DNA from: Candidatus Moanabacter tarae
GTDB taxonomy: Bacteria > Verrucomicrobiota > Verrucomicrobiia > Opitutales > UBA2987
Length of the DNA stretch: 64,000 bases
Assembly (NCBI GenBank): GCA_003226295.1
Contig: CP029803.1
Coordinates: 292,226 to 356,225, forward strand
Direction: 5' to 3'
Made by a program: the position numbers and the translations under genes. Positions 27,229 to 36,579 of the stretch are shown here, in pieces. Below the pieces are notes generated by a model. That model saw only the letters and a program-made list of their open reading frames with translations, ran no database searches and had not been told where the DNA came from. Position 1 is the stretch's first letter; every line of letters begins with the position of its first letter.

Positions 27229-28095
27229 ATGACATTTGGATCGGGAGAGTATAGGTACGAATTGGTGGAAGGATGGGACAAATTGCCGAAGGGGTGGGAA
27301 TGGGGATGGATACCCGCAGTCGCATGTGATTCTCAAGATCGAGTATTCGTTAATTCGCGGAGTGAACATCCATTGGTAATATTTGATCGAGAGGGGAACT
27401 TTCTAGAATCATGGGGTGAGGATATTCTAAAGGATGCCCACGGGATTTTTATTGATAAAGAAGACAACGTTTATTGTACCGAGTGGGAAACTCACTGTGT
27501 CTATAAGTTTAGTTCCTCAGGGGAATTGCTGATGACCCTGGGTACTCCGGGGCAACCGGGTTTAGAAGACGGGAAGGTTTTCAGAAAACCGACCGACCTC
27601 GCGGTAGCCTCAACCGGTGATATTTTCGTTTCGGATGGATACGAAAATGCCCGTGTTCACAAGTATTCTCCGAATGGCACCCTGCTGAAATCATGGGGAG
27701 AGTGGGGAGCAGGGCCCGGGCAATTCGAACTCTCACATTGCGTACGTATTGACAAAGACGATCGGGTATGGGTCTGCGATCGGACTAACAATCGGATTCA
27801 GATTTTTAATCTGGAAGGTGAATTCATGACGCAGTGGAGAAATCTTCTGCATCCAGATACTATCTACTTCGATCCCACTGAAGACGTCGTCTATATTGCA
27901 GAGATGGATCATCAGGTCAGCATTTATACCATGGAGGGGGAGTTGATTACGAAATGGGGCGGGGCTCAGAAAAGTAAAAACCCAGGGGAGTTTTCCGGCT
28001 TCCCTCACGGTATCTGGGCTGACTCACTGGGTGATCTCTATGTTGGGCAGGTCCAAGTCGATGCGGGCTTACAAAAGTTCGCTCGAGTTCGGTGA
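27229..28095 (+). CDS. NHL-repeat / six-bladed beta-propeller protein
   Basis: This soluble protein of about 288 residues is built from NHL-type repeats. Each blade has a DxxGxxYVxD-like core and a following YxFxxxGELLxxWG strand, seen in NVYCTEWETHCVYKFSSSG, DIFVSDGYENARVHKYSPNG, RVWVCDRTNNRIQIFNLEG and VVYIAEMDHQVSIYTMEG. The ATG at 29 of this line of sequence (27229) has GGAGG eight bases upstream and is preferred to the GTG at 27223. No signal peptide is present. Peptidyl-alpha-hydroxyglycine alpha-amidating lyases and gluconolactonase-like enzymes share this fold. The following gene overlaps it, so both probably handle one sugar-like compound. Confidence 0.85.
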   Translation: MTFGSGEYRYELVEGWDKLPKGWEWGWIPAVACDSQDRVFVNSRSEHPLVIFDREGNFLESWGEDILKDAHGIFIDKEDNVYCTEWETHCVYKFSSSGELLMTLGTPGQPGLEDGKVFRKPTDLAVASTGDIFVSDGYENARVHKYSPNGTLLKSWGEWGAGPGQFELSHCVRIDKDDRVWVCDRTNNRIQIFNLEGEFMTQWRNLLHPDTIYFDPTEDVVYIAEMDHQVSIYTMEGELITKWGGAQKSKNPGEFSGFPHGIWADSLGDLYVGQVQVDAGLQKFARVR

Positions 28096-28937
28096 TCCCA
28101 GGGATGCATATAGATCCTCTAAGCGATCTCGCTCGATGCGCTGTCCATACTATTACTACTAAGCCCTGGAGTTTACGCGAGGCTGCAGAGAGTTATTTCC
28201 GTGAGGGTATAAGGGGAATCACGGTATGGCTCGATGCTCTGAAGGGTACTACATCAGGTGCGGCGCGGAGAATTTTGGATGATAATGGATTGACGATTGC
28301 GGCCCTGTGTCGAGGAGGGTTTTTCCCAAACAAAGAGGCTTCCTTACGACAGAACTCGTTTGATGAAAACCGGGATACGATTGATATCGCTGCCGAGATC
28401 GGAGCGCCACTTGTTGTTCTTGTCTGCGGAGCGGATAATAGCCAATCTCTGGAGGAGTCGCGGAAGCAAATCCGGGAGGGGATAGAAGCGATTTTACCCC
28501 ATGCTGAAGCTAATCGAGTTCAGTTGGGAATTGAGCCGTTGCATCCGATGTACGCCGACGATCGGTCTGCCATAAACACCCTTCGAGAAGCGAACGAGAT
28601 GGCCGAGTATTTCGACTCAGAATGGGTTGGGGTCACGGTTGACGTCTATCATCTTTGGTGGGATCCAGATCTTCGGTCCGAGATTCGACGATGTGGTGAA
28701 AACGGGAACCTTTTTTCATTTCACGTTTGCGACTGGCGGACTCCCACAGAAGATCTACTTTTGGACCGTGGAGTCATGGGAGAAGGGTGCATCAATATAC
28801 CCGAGATCAGGAGTTGGGTAGAAGAAGCGGGATTTACAGGCTTTATCGAGGTAGAGATTTTCTCCACGCGCTATTGGGCAATGGATCAGAGAAATTACTT
28901 AAAGAGGATAGTAGCGGCATATAAGAATTATGTGTAA
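28092..28937 (+). CDS. Sugar phosphate isomerase/epimerase family TIM barrel
   Basis: This 281-residue protein has the AP-endonuclease-2-like (xylose isomerase-like) barrel. Metal-binding acidic and histidine residues are visible in LGIEPLHPMYADD, GVTVDVYHLWWDPDL and FSFHVCDWRTP, and the last strand has GFIEVEIFSTRYW. Such proteins isomerise or epimerise ketoses, inosose or related acids with a divalent metal. A GTG at 28092 overlaps the preceding stop (GTGA), suggesting coupling; an ATG at 28104 is the alternative start. It forms a two-gene unit with the NHL propeller. Confidence 0.88.
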   Translation: MIPGMHIDPLSDLARCAVHTITTKPWSLREAAESYFREGIRGITVWLDALKGTTSGAARRILDDNGLTIAALCRGGFFPNKEASLRQNSFDENRDTIDIAAEIGAPLVVLVCGADNSQSLEESRKQIREGIEAILPHAEANRVQLGIEPLHPMYADDRSAINTLREANEMAEYFDSEWVGVTVDVYHLWWDPDLRSEIRRCGENGNLFSFHVCDWRTPTEDLLLDRGVMGEGCINIPEIRSWVEEAGFTGFIEVEIFSTRYWAMDQRNYLKRIVAAYKNYV

Positions 28938-29014
28938 GGCCTCTTTTCAGATTACGAGTACAAGGACGGAATAGGGGCATCTGCCCAACGTTTTCTGGTC
29001 AGTAGGAGAACAGG

Positions 29015-29764
29015 CTAGTGAAATGTCCGGCCCGAATCGATTGCTAGAGTCTGTCCGGTGATGCTATCAGTCCTACAAAACTCGACGACCTGAGAGGCGA
29101 CATCGTCCTTATTCGCCGCACGACCGAGAAGGGATGAATGGACAGATTGATGTATTTGCTCGGGAGCAAGGTTTGAAGACATTAGCGTCCCCTCAAGATA
29201 ACCGGGAGCGACACAATTAACCAAGATTTCCGGTGCTAAAGCGACGGCCAGACACCGAGTGAGATGGTTGAGTCCGGCTTTCGATACGGCGTATGCTATA
29301 GAAGAGCCATGAGGCGCAATACCTGCCACTGACGAGATGTTAATAATACGGCCGTTTCCTTGGGATTTCATTATCGGGGCGACGGCTTTTGACATGAGTA
29401 AAGGTCCAGTCAGATTGATGCTTAGTATTTTAGACCACTCTTCAAAAGTAAGAGCATCGAGGTCATCGAAGGGAATGCTTATATTGTAAGCGCCGTCATT
29501 GACCAGAATGTCGATTTTCCCGAATCTGTCAATCGCTGCAGAAACAGCTTCTGTTACTTGCTCTGGTTTGGTAACGTCACAGGCAATTGCTTGCGTCTCG
29601 ACTCCGGATCCTTTCAACTCTTCCGAAATTTTTCTGGCACGTGTTTCATTTCCACAGTACCCGACTGCCAGATTGACACCCTCTCTAGCGAGCGTCCGAC
29701 AGATTCGTCCACCGAGAACTCCACTTCCTCCAGTAATAATGGCAGTTGTTCCCTTAAGGTTCAT
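29015..29764 (-). CDS. Short-chain dehydrogenase/reductase
   Basis: This 249-residue SDR of classical length has TGGSGVLGG as the cofactor loop, a serine in NISSVAG, and YAVSK as the catalytic YxxxK. The usual structural NNAG is altered to NDGAYN, a change at a position that helps place the catalytic tetrad. The end reads TGQTLAIDSGRTF rather than the common VDGG. Specific substrate unknown; FabG-like or sugar-alcohol oxidoreductase activity is possible. It is divergent from the Gfo/Idh/MocA gene at 29879. Confidence 0.9.
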   Translation of the reverse strand: MNLKGTTAIITGGSGVLGGRICRTLAREGVNLAVGYCGNETRARKISEELKGSGVETQAIACDVTKPEQVTEAVSAAIDRFGKIDILVNDGAYNISIPFDDLDALTFEEWSKILSINLTGPLLMSKAVAPIMKSQGNGRIINISSVAGIAPHGSSIAYAVSKAGLNHLTRCLAVALAPEILVNCVAPGYLEGTLMSSNLAPEQIHQSVHSSLLGRAANKDDVASQVVEFCRTDSITGQTLAIDSGRTFH

Positions 29765-29878
29765 GTTCCGGATGGTTAAATTACTGACACGGATTTAGTC
29801 GAGAAAATCCCTATGTTACCCAGGTCGGGGTAGCCTAACCAAGAATTTTTCTGTTCCTCAGATAATTAGAACTCAAAA

Positions 29879-30919
29879 ATGATCAACGTAGCGATAGTAG
29901 GATATGGGTATTCTTGTCGTACCATTCAGAGCTATCTTATTAGTCTGACGCAAGGATTGAATCTGTATGGTGTTTACACCCGCGACCCAGGACGCCAGAA
30001 AGATGCGAGAGAAAGCTATCCGAAGGCAAAGATCTACTCGGATTATAGTGATCTTCTCGATGATGGGAATGTACAATTGATTGTAATTGGAACTCCCCAT
30101 GACACTCATCACGACTTAGCTGTGAAGGCGATGGATGCTGGGAAGCATGTAGTCACCGACAAGGTGATGTGTCTAACAGCAAGAGAAGCCCAATCGATGA
30201 TAGAGGCACGCGATCGAAACCAAGTGGTCCTCTCAGTTTTTCATAACAGACGTTGGGATTGGGATTACCTAACCGTAAAAAAGGCAATACAAGATGGCCT
30301 GATTGGTGATCCATATCTCTATCAGGTTGCTGTGATGCGCTATAAAAAACCAGTTTCTTGGCGGGCGGATAGGGAAGCAAGTGGGGGAATCCTTTATGAC
30401 TGGCCGGCACACCTTATTGATCAAGCGCTCCAATTGGTACCGGCCTCTCCCAGGGATGTGTTCTGTCAGGTTGTCTATGGAGAAGGTTGGGAAACTGATA
30501 TCGGTAATTACGGGAATCTTTTAATTCGATTCGATAACGGTACGCTATACCAGATTGAAATAGGCAATTTGGCCGCGATTGAAAAACCACGTTGGTACGT
30601 GTGTGGCAAAGACGGATCTCTAATCAAATATGGCATGGATCCTCAGGAAGAATTCGTGAAGAAGGGAAGAATTCTGGAGGCCAAAGAGGACCCTGAGGGG
30701 TGTGTTAGAGCCGTACGCTTAAAAGATGAGATTTTACAAGAGGTCTCTCTGGAAAGCATTCGCGGAACTTGGACTTCCTACTACCAGAATATCTCAAACG
30801 TGTTGAACAGAGGATTTGAACTCGAGGTCAAACCTGAACAGACCCTGCTTCAAATGAAGGTTTTTGACGCAGCTATTATTTCTATTGAATTGGGCAAGTT
30901 CGTTCCGGTTGGAAGATGA
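29879..30919 (+). CDS. Gfo/Idh/MocA family oxidoreductase with DKV in place of EKP
   Basis: This 346-residue protein has the Rossmann domain (VAIVGYGYSCRTIQS) and the C-terminal domain of the family. The conserved EKP reads DKV (HVVTDKVMC), keeping the catalytic-side lysine but losing Glu and Pro. FHNRRWDWDYLTVKKAI and GGILYDWPAHLIDQAL are typical of the branch related to scyllo-inositol or glucose-fructose oxidoreductases, and the latter holds the active-site Asp/His. Probable NAD(P)-dependent oxidation of a sugar or cyclitol. Its own promoter would lie in 29765-29878. Confidence 0.88.
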   Translation: MINVAIVGYGYSCRTIQSYLISLTQGLNLYGVYTRDPGRQKDARESYPKAKIYSDYSDLLDDGNVQLIVIGTPHDTHHDLAVKAMDAGKHVVTDKVMCLTAREAQSMIEARDRNQVVLSVFHNRRWDWDYLTVKKAIQDGLIGDPYLYQVAVMRYKKPVSWRADREASGGILYDWPAHLIDQALQLVPASPRDVFCQVVYGEGWETDIGNYGNLLIRFDNGTLYQIEIGNLAAIEKPRWYVCGKDGSLIKYGMDPQEEFVKKGRILEAKEDPEGCVRAVRLKDEILQEVSLESIRGTWTSYYQNISNVLNRGFELEVKPEQTLLQMKVFDAAIISIELGKFVPVGR

Positions 30920-31032
30920 CTCCTCGAAGATCTTCTTGAGGCCGTTATCTAATACGGTCCGAATTGACATCCTGAATGCATTTTAGAAAGTCAGAAACGA
31001 TGACGATCAAGGAGGAGAAAAAAAGCGGATAC

Positions 31033-32247
31033 ATGGAGCTGCGGGCTGAGTTAGTCATGATTGGTACGGAGCTTTTATTGGGTGAGATTGTCGATACGAA
31101 TGCGAATAAGCTATCTTTAGCTCTTCGTGATATTGGGATGGATCTTTACTATAAGACGACGGTTGGAGATAATGAGCAACGGATCATCGAAGTACTCAAT
31201 CAGGCTTTGGATCGATCTGATGTAGTGATAACCTCGGGAGGGATTGGTCCGACGGTTGACGACATTACTCGTCAGGCAGTGGCGGTGGCGACTGGGCGGC
31301 GACTTGTATACAGCGAAGAGCTAGAGCGACAAATAGCGGAGCGATTTGGGAGAATTGGTCGAGAAATGGCGGAGAACAACAAACGGCAAGCCTACCTCCC
31401 GGAGGGAGCGCTTGCGCTGGAGAATCCGGTGGGGACGGCTCCCTGTTTTCTGAGCGAAGATATCCGAGATCGCGGATTTATCATCGTCTTACCAGGAGTT
31501 CCCCGCGAATTGGACCACATGATGCAGAACGTGGTGAAGCCTATTTTGATTGAACATATGGGGGGAATTAAGTCGACTCGCGTTCGGGTTCTGCGGACCT
31601 GTGCAGTTGGTGAAAGCAATATTGATCGGGTTATTGGTAGCCTGATGACAAGTTCTAATCCAACGGTTGGGTTGGCAGCTCATGCCGGGCAGACTGATGT
31701 GAGGATTACGGCGAAAGCAGACGAAGAGCGTGAGGCCGACCTCCGTGTCTCCGAGATGGAGAGAGCAGTCCGGGAAAAGTTAGGGGTTGCAATATACGGT
31801 GTAGGAAAGGAGACGGTAGCTGGAGTGGTGGGAGAACTCTTGCAGACGCGGGGACTCAAACTTAACATAGCAGATGCATTGACCGGAGGGCAGCTGGGCC
31901 GCGAATTGATGGAATCTGGTATGAGCGAGGTGATTGGGCAGGTGATAGAGCTAAGTGTGGAGGAAGTTTGTGGCCTATTGTCTATACAGGGAATATCAAC
32001 AGGGGAGGTGATGGCCTCAGGGTTGGCATTGCATGTTGCGTCAGAAGGCTCCATGAGCCTGGCAGTTGTGGGCCCTCTGTCCGAGCGATTAACATATGTT
32101 GCAGTACAGGGGCCAGATGGCCTCGCTTTCTGTCGACAAGGGCGTAATTTTCAAGATTCTGATCACATAAGGCGGTGGCTTGTGATCCAAGCCCTGGATT
32201 GGGTTCGCCGGAGTCTTCTCGGAGAGATGGTGTCACCGGCTGATTGA
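31033..32247 (+). CDS. cinA: CinA-like protein with degenerate C-terminal domain
   Basis: This protein of about 404 residues is of the CinA family. The N-terminal MoaB/MogA-like COG1058 domain hydrolyses ADP-ribose. Signatures are AELVMIGTELLLGEIVDTNANKLS and SGGIGPTVDDITRQAVA, then LPGVPRELDHMM. The C-terminal domain corresponds to the NMN deamidase PncC, but its usual ESCTGG and TG motifs read DALTGGQLG, so deamidase activity is doubtful. The ATG at 31033 (MELRAELVM) aligns with the family start; an ATG at 30976 would add 19 residues. GGAGGAG lies about 15 bases before 31033. It is first in a same-strand run with dgcN, dgcA and the aminotransferase. Confidence 0.88.
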   Translation: MELRAELVMIGTELLLGEIVDTNANKLSLALRDIGMDLYYKTTVGDNEQRIIEVLNQALDRSDVVITSGGIGPTVDDITRQAVAVATGRRLVYSEELERQIAERFGRIGREMAENNKRQAYLPEGALALENPVGTAPCFLSEDIRDRGFIIVLPGVPRELDHMMQNVVKPILIEHMGGIKSTRVRVLRTCAVGESNIDRVIGSLMTSSNPTVGLAAHAGQTDVRITAKADEEREADLRVSEMERAVREKLGVAIYGVGKETVAGVVGELLQTRGLKLNIADALTGGQLGRELMESGMSEVIGQVIELSVEEVCGLLSIQGISTGEVMASGLALHVASEGSMSLAVVGPLSERLTYVAVQGPDGLAFCRQGRNFQDSDHIRRWLVIQALDWVRRSLLGEMVSPAD

Positions 32248-32312
32248 ATTGGCTATATTTGGTTCACATGATTTGAAGAAATGAGAACTAGAATTAATTG
32301 TACCCCTAAGGT

Positions 32313-33374
32313 TTGAGCGAAGTGAAATTGGATCTGACCAAGGAGAAACGTATTGTTATTTTGGCGGAGGGTGAGCTAGATCCCTTTACGGCCAAGACGG
32401 CGGCGGGGATAATTCGCTACCGGCGGGGCGAGGTGGTGGGAATACTAGATTCCAACCACCTCGGAGAGCGGTTGGAGGATCTGCTTGGGGTGGGAGAAGG
32501 AATTCCAATTGTAGCTAATCTCTCTGATCTTGAGAAGTACGAACCCGATACTTTGATCATTGGTGTCGCAACGCCAGGAGGGCAATTCCCGGATAGCTGG
32601 ATGAGGCATTTGAAAGAAGCAATTGAGAAGGGTATGGCAATTGTTAGTGGTTTACATACGATGCTGGGAGATGATCCCCTTCTCTCGGAACTAGCTCGTC
32701 GGAAAGGTGTTCCAATTTGGGATGTTCGACGACCTCCGGAACAGACCGAAGTAGGAATGGCCCAGGCGCGAGATTTGAGTGGCAATACAGTCCTAACAGT
32801 GGGGACCGATTGTAACATCGGTAAGAAAGTATGCACTATTGAATTAAACAATGAGTGTAGTCGAAGGGGGAAAAACACAGTCTTTCTTCCTACTGGGCAG
32901 ACTGGAGTTATGATTAGCGGCCGAGGAGTTGCAATCGACCGAGTCATCTCAGATTTTGTTTCAGGAGTTGTGGAGAAAATGGTTTTAGAATATGGAGATC
33001 GTGAGTGGATTTTCATAGAAGGACAAGGTGCCATTTTCCATCCCTCGTACTCCGGAGTCACACTGGGGCTGATGCACGGGGCTTGTCCCAAGGCAATGAT
33101 ACTCTGTCATCAACCGAGTAGGTCTAATCTACGTCACACGAATATTCCGCTGTCCTCGCTCGAGGAAACGATCATAATACATGAAGCGCTTTTGAGGCCG
33201 ATCGCGCCTTCTAAAATAGTAGGGATTAGCCTTAACTGCTCTGACCTCTCGGATGAGGGAGCTAGAAGCGAAATTAAGAGGGTCGAGGAAGAAACTGGAA
33301 TTCCGACGACCGACTGTATTCGTTTTAGCGCTGGTCGACTAGTGGATGCTCTAGAGGAGTATTTCGGTCCATGA
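32313..33374 (+). CDS. dgcN: DUF1611 family protein, DgcN-like D-glutamate N-acetyltransferase
   Basis: This 353-residue protein has a P-loop-like domain: LTVGTDCNIGKKVCTIEL begins the nucleotide-type loop, and the FLPTGQTGVMISGRGVAIDRVISDFVSG and FIEGQGAIFHPSYSGVTLGLMHG segments are hallmarks of DUF1611. In marine bacteria the family member DgcN acetylates D-glutamate using acetyl-CoA. The following gene overlaps it by four bases (ATGA) and encodes the matching enolase-superfamily racemase, the arrangement of the described DgcN-DgcA pair. The start is a TTG at 32313 or a GTG at 32322; neither has a strong ribosome-binding site. Confidence 0.88.
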   Translation: MSEVKLDLTKEKRIVILAEGELDPFTAKTAAGIIRYRRGEVVGILDSNHLGERLEDLLGVGEGIPIVANLSDLEKYEPDTLIIGVATPGGQFPDSWMRHLKEAIEKGMAIVSGLHTMLGDDPLLSELARRKGVPIWDVRRPPEQTEVGMAQARDLSGNTVLTVGTDCNIGKKVCTIELNNECSRRGKNTVFLPTGQTGVMISGRGVAIDRVISDFVSGVVEKMVLEYGDREWIFIEGQGAIFHPSYSGVTLGLMHGACPKAMILCHQPSRSNLRHTNIPLSSLEETIIIHEALLRPIAPSKIVGISLNCSDLSDEGARSEIKRVEEETGIPTTDCIRFSAGRLVDALEEYFGP

Positions 33375-34390
33375 AGCTGAGAGTTTCTCTCCTTAAGTTG
33401 AGACTGAGACATCCTTTTCGTATTTCAAGGGAGGTTAGCGAACAGAAATACAATGTCATTCTGAGATTAACCGATGAGGATGGCGTCTATGGGTTGGGGG
33501 AGGCTGCTCCCAGTGTCTATTACAACCAGTCGGCGGAATCTGTTCGGGAGCACTTGAGTGGTCTTGATGAAACTGATTTCAGCGATCCCTATTTACGATC
33601 TCGGATTATCGAGCGGGTTGGAGTGAAACTAGGTGGTCAACGGTCAGCCCTAGCGGCGGTGGATATGGCGCTACATGATTGGATTGGAAAACGCCTACGT
33701 GTACCTCTATATCGACTATTCGGTTTGGATCCTTCACAGACGCCTTTAAGTTCATTCACGATAGGATTAGCTAAAGGTGACGAATTGGAAAGGAAGTTGA
33801 TTGAGGCTAAGAATTTCCCGATCTTGAAGCTCAAACTGGGAACAGAAATGGATCAGGAGATTGTCACATCTGTACGTGCTGTAACATCGGTTCCATTATG
33901 GGTCGATGCGAATGCGGCATGGGAATTTGAGGAGGCCCAGCAGAAAATTTTCTGGCTTGCGGATAGGGGAGTCGCGTTAGTCGAACAACCCTTGTCAGCA
34001 GGTAATTTAGAGGGTCTGAAGCGGCTTACTAAATTGAGTCCTATTCCGATTATTGCTGATGAAAGTGTTTGTAATTCGAAGGATGTTCTTCGTCTTAACG
34101 GATGTGTCCATGGGATTAACATCAAGCTGTCTAAGTGTGGAGGTTTGAGCGAGGCGTTGAGGATGATTCACATAGCCCAATGTCAGGATATGAAGATTAT
34201 GTTGGGTTGTTTTATCGAAAGCAGCCTTAGCATTACAGCCGCAGCTCATCTATGTTCCCTAGTTGATTTTCCTGATCTCGACGGCAATCTTCTGATCAAA
34301 AATGATCCGTATGTTGGTGTGGAAGCCGAGGGTGGTAGACTTGTTTTGCCAGATCGCCCTGGGGTGGGTGTGGAAGATCGACGTTGCTAA
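33371..34390 (+). CDS. dgcA: Enolase-superfamily racemase, DgcA-like N-acetyl-D-glutamate racemase
   Basis: This 339-residue mandelate racemase/muconate-lactonising-type enzyme interconverts N-acetyl-D- and L-glutamate in the DgcA group; relatives epimerise L-Ala-D/L-Glu. The capping domain covers about the first 110 residues. Barrel motifs are LKLKLG (KxK catalytic lysines), WVDANAAWEFEEA (metal Asp), VEQPL (metal Glu), IIADESVC (metal Asp) and INIKLSKCGG (second-face lysine). Overlap with dgcN strongly favours DgcA over a cell-wall dipeptide epimerase. Product N-acetyl-L-glutamate would need a deacetylase; the M20-family gene at 63011 is far away and not obviously linked. Confidence 0.88.
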   Translation: MKLRVSLLKLRLRHPFRISREVSEQKYNVILRLTDEDGVYGLGEAAPSVYYNQSAESVREHLSGLDETDFSDPYLRSRIIERVGVKLGGQRSALAAVDMALHDWIGKRLRVPLYRLFGLDPSQTPLSSFTIGLAKGDELERKLIEAKNFPILKLKLGTEMDQEIVTSVRAVTSVPLWVDANAAWEFEEAQQKIFWLADRGVALVEQPLSAGNLEGLKRLTKLSPIPIIADESVCNSKDVLRLNGCVHGINIKLSKCGGLSEALRMIHIAQCQDMKIMLGCFIESSLSITAAAHLCSLVDFPDLDGNLLIKNDPYVGVEAEGGRLVLPDRPGVGVEDRRC

Positions 34391-34472
34391 TATTGGGATA
34401 CGAAGGTTTTAGAGTGATTGATAAGTTGGTTCCGGACTTGCCAGCTGAATTACTTTTTGGGAGACTCATAGA

Positions 34473-35411
34473 ATGTCAGATAGGGTAGTTTATTTTAACG
34501 GAGATTTTATTTCCGAGAAGGAGGCTCGGATCTCTATATTTGATTGTTCCCTCTTGTATGGAGATATGGTGTTCGAAATGACGCGCACTTTTAATCAAAA
34601 ACCCTTTCGGCTGCGCGAACACCTTGAGCGACTCTACGCTTCGATGCTTTATGCCGAGATTGATTGCGGCCTAACGATCGATGAAATGGAGAGGGTAACT
34701 TACGAGACGATTGATCGGAATCGCCCCACATTGAATGGATGTGACATTCAGATTATGCACGATGTGACTCGCGGTGGAATGCCTCTTTACGAAAGTATCG
34801 TCAAAGAGGGTACCCGGCCAATTATCTCAATAAACGTCTTTCCGTTGATTCGGCACACGGGAGGGCAGGCAGAGGCATACGAAAGAGGATCCCATTTTGT
34901 GGTAACGCCACAGCAGTCGGTTCCCGCACGTTATATAGATCCAAAAGCGAAGAATCGAAGCCGCATATTCTACAAGATCGCTGAGCTCCAAGCAAACCAT
35001 ATGGAAAACGGTGCTCAAGCTCTACTTACCGATGAACGGGGATATATTACCGAAGGAACAGGAAACAATTTCTTTATGGCACGTAATGGGATTATTTATA
35101 CTCCCAAACCTCATGATATTCTTCGGGGAGTTTCCAGAGGCGCTTGTATGGATCTGGCTAAATCCCTTGATATCGAAGTTCAGGAAACTGATATTGAACC
35201 TTACGATGTCCGGATAGCTGATGAAGCTTGGTGGACCAGCACTACGGTTTGTATGGTACCCATTACCCGGTTTAATTTTTATCCGGTTGGGGATGGAAAG
35301 CCAGGGCCGATTTACCGGAGATTATTGGCCGCTTGGTCCGAGGAAGTGGGTGTCGATATCGTTGCCCAGGCCAGGGAATATGCGGAGATTGGGAAAAATT
35401 GGAAACCGTAG
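34473..35411 (+). CDS. Class IV PLP aminotransferase (BCAT / D-amino acid transaminase fold)
   Basis: This 312-residue fold type IV PLP enzyme matches branched-chain, D-alanine or aminodeoxychorismate lyase relatives. The start reads VVYFNGDFISEKEARISIFDCSLLYGDMVFEMTRTFN, including the class's FD..llyGDgvFE element. The PLP lysine is in DPKAKNRSRIFYK, and TEGTGNNFFMA is the phosphate-side loop. It follows dgcA by 82 bases on the same strand. A D-amino acid transaminase that feeds D-glutamate to DgcN would explain the cluster, but BCAT activity cannot be excluded from sequence. Confidence 0.88.
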   Translation: MSDRVVYFNGDFISEKEARISIFDCSLLYGDMVFEMTRTFNQKPFRLREHLERLYASMLYAEIDCGLTIDEMERVTYETIDRNRPTLNGCDIQIMHDVTRGGMPLYESIVKEGTRPIISINVFPLIRHTGGQAEAYERGSHFVVTPQQSVPARYIDPKAKNRSRIFYKIAELQANHMENGAQALLTDERGYITEGTGNNFFMARNGIIYTPKPHDILRGVSRGACMDLAKSLDIEVQETDIEPYDVRIADEAWWTSTTVCMVPITRFNFYPVGDGKPGPIYRRLLAAWSEEVGVDIVAQAREYAEIGKNWKP

Positions 35412-35490
35412 CTACTTCCTCTTTATTATCCGGCTGATGAAACAGAGGTATTTATGGTCGGCTTCTTCAGCTTCAAATATAAAATCAGCG

Positions 35491-36579
35491 CTACTGTGAG
35501 GCGTCTTCGGCCGTAAGATTCAGATGGATGTCGAGTGGCGTTGAAACCGGAGCTTCGTCGCCGTTGGGCCGCCCATCCGAATTAGTTGTCCATGTCCATA
35601 TACGCCATAGCCGCCGCTCACCAGTGTTAAACGCCTCGCGGGAGTGCAGAACACGGTAGTTATCGACACAGACGGCCTCACCCTTTTCTAGCCGGACCCG
35701 ACCAGCAATCTCTGACTCTGCGTGGATGGCAATGTCAACTCGTCGTAGCATTTCCTCGGGTGTGATTTTGGCGCCGAGCTCGGCCGCCATGGTACGGGTC
35801 TCAGGCATGACGGCCCAGCAACTGCGTGGGATGGGAACGGCTTGCATGTCCTCCCTTGTCTGCATCTGGTCCTTCCCAAGCATACGCTTCCACTGCAGCC
35901 GGCCATCTGGTCGGCGCACGAAAAGCGGTCCCTTTGAGCTTCGCCCTTGGAATATTCCTCCGTTCGCGGCACTCTCAGTCTGATCATACACTAGGGTATT
36001 AAGCAGCGGCAGTAGGTTGGCAGCATCGGGGTCGGCAGACAGCCGCTCGAGTACCGCCTCTCCGTCCACGAAGAACGACTCGCCACCGGTGTTTGCCTGC
36101 TGCTCAACAAGCAGGAAGAGGTAGTCAGGTACATGGTCGCCGTACACATAACCATCCGTGTGCGGGTTCTGCCGTAAGCCCCGTATCCAAGGAATCTTGG
36201 TGAAGTGTGGCAGCCCCTCTTGCTCCGCTTTCGCGAGCAGTTCATCCTCCGCTGCCTTGCTGAGCACGGCGCCTTCCTTTCCGTACGCGGCTTGCAGGGT
36301 CTGCAGCTGTTCCAAATGGGCGGACTCATGGTGAAGACAAGCCACTGGCGGCTCGCCTGGTATCAAATTAGTGTCGCCGAGGCAAAGCGCTGGTAGGTCT
36401 CCTGCGATGTTCTCCCAGTAGCCCGGCGAGTGCTCGTCGCCTGGTAAGTTGGTGAGGATAACTACACCGTCGCGCTTCAGAGCATCCTTGATAGAGCCCC
36501 GGTCGGATATCGACACGCGCGCCGTATTGGGGAGAATACGGTTGCTCATCGGACTAGATTTCGACGGAACGAAAGGCAT
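35491..36579 (-). CDS. TauD/TfdA-family Fe(II)/2-oxoglutarate dioxygenase
   Basis: This 362-residue dioxygenase of the TauD/TfdA/gamma-butyrobetaine-hydroxylase type has the HxD pair in NPHTDGYVYGDHVPDY, the distal histidine in RVLHSREAF and the 2-oxoglutarate-binding arginine in RRLWRIWTW. TGGESFFVDGEAV is another family hallmark. Start at 36579 or at the second Met (36549). Two hand-counted 60-base lines give 58 and 63 percent GC, compared with 37 percent in a line from dgcA, so it looks recently acquired. It is convergent with the aminotransferase and lies at the edge of the GC-rich block. Substrate unknown. Confidence 0.88.
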   Translation of the reverse strand: MPFVPSKSSPMSNRILPNTARVSISDRGSIKDALKRDGVVILTNLPGDEHSPGYWENIAGDLPALCLGDTNLIPGEPPVACLHHESAHLEQLQTLQAAYGKEGAVLSKAAEDELLAKAEQEGLPHFTKIPWIRGLRQNPHTDGYVYGDHVPDYLFLLVEQQANTGGESFFVDGEAVLERLSADPDAANLLPLLNTLVYDQTESAANGGIFQGRSSKGPLFVRRPDGRLQWKRMLGKDQMQTREDMQAVPIPRSCWAVMPETRTMAAELGAKITPEEMLRRVDIAIHAESEIAGRVRLEKGEAVCVDNYRVLHSREAFNTGERRLWRIWTWTTNSDGRPNGDEAPVSTPLDIHLNLTAEDASQ

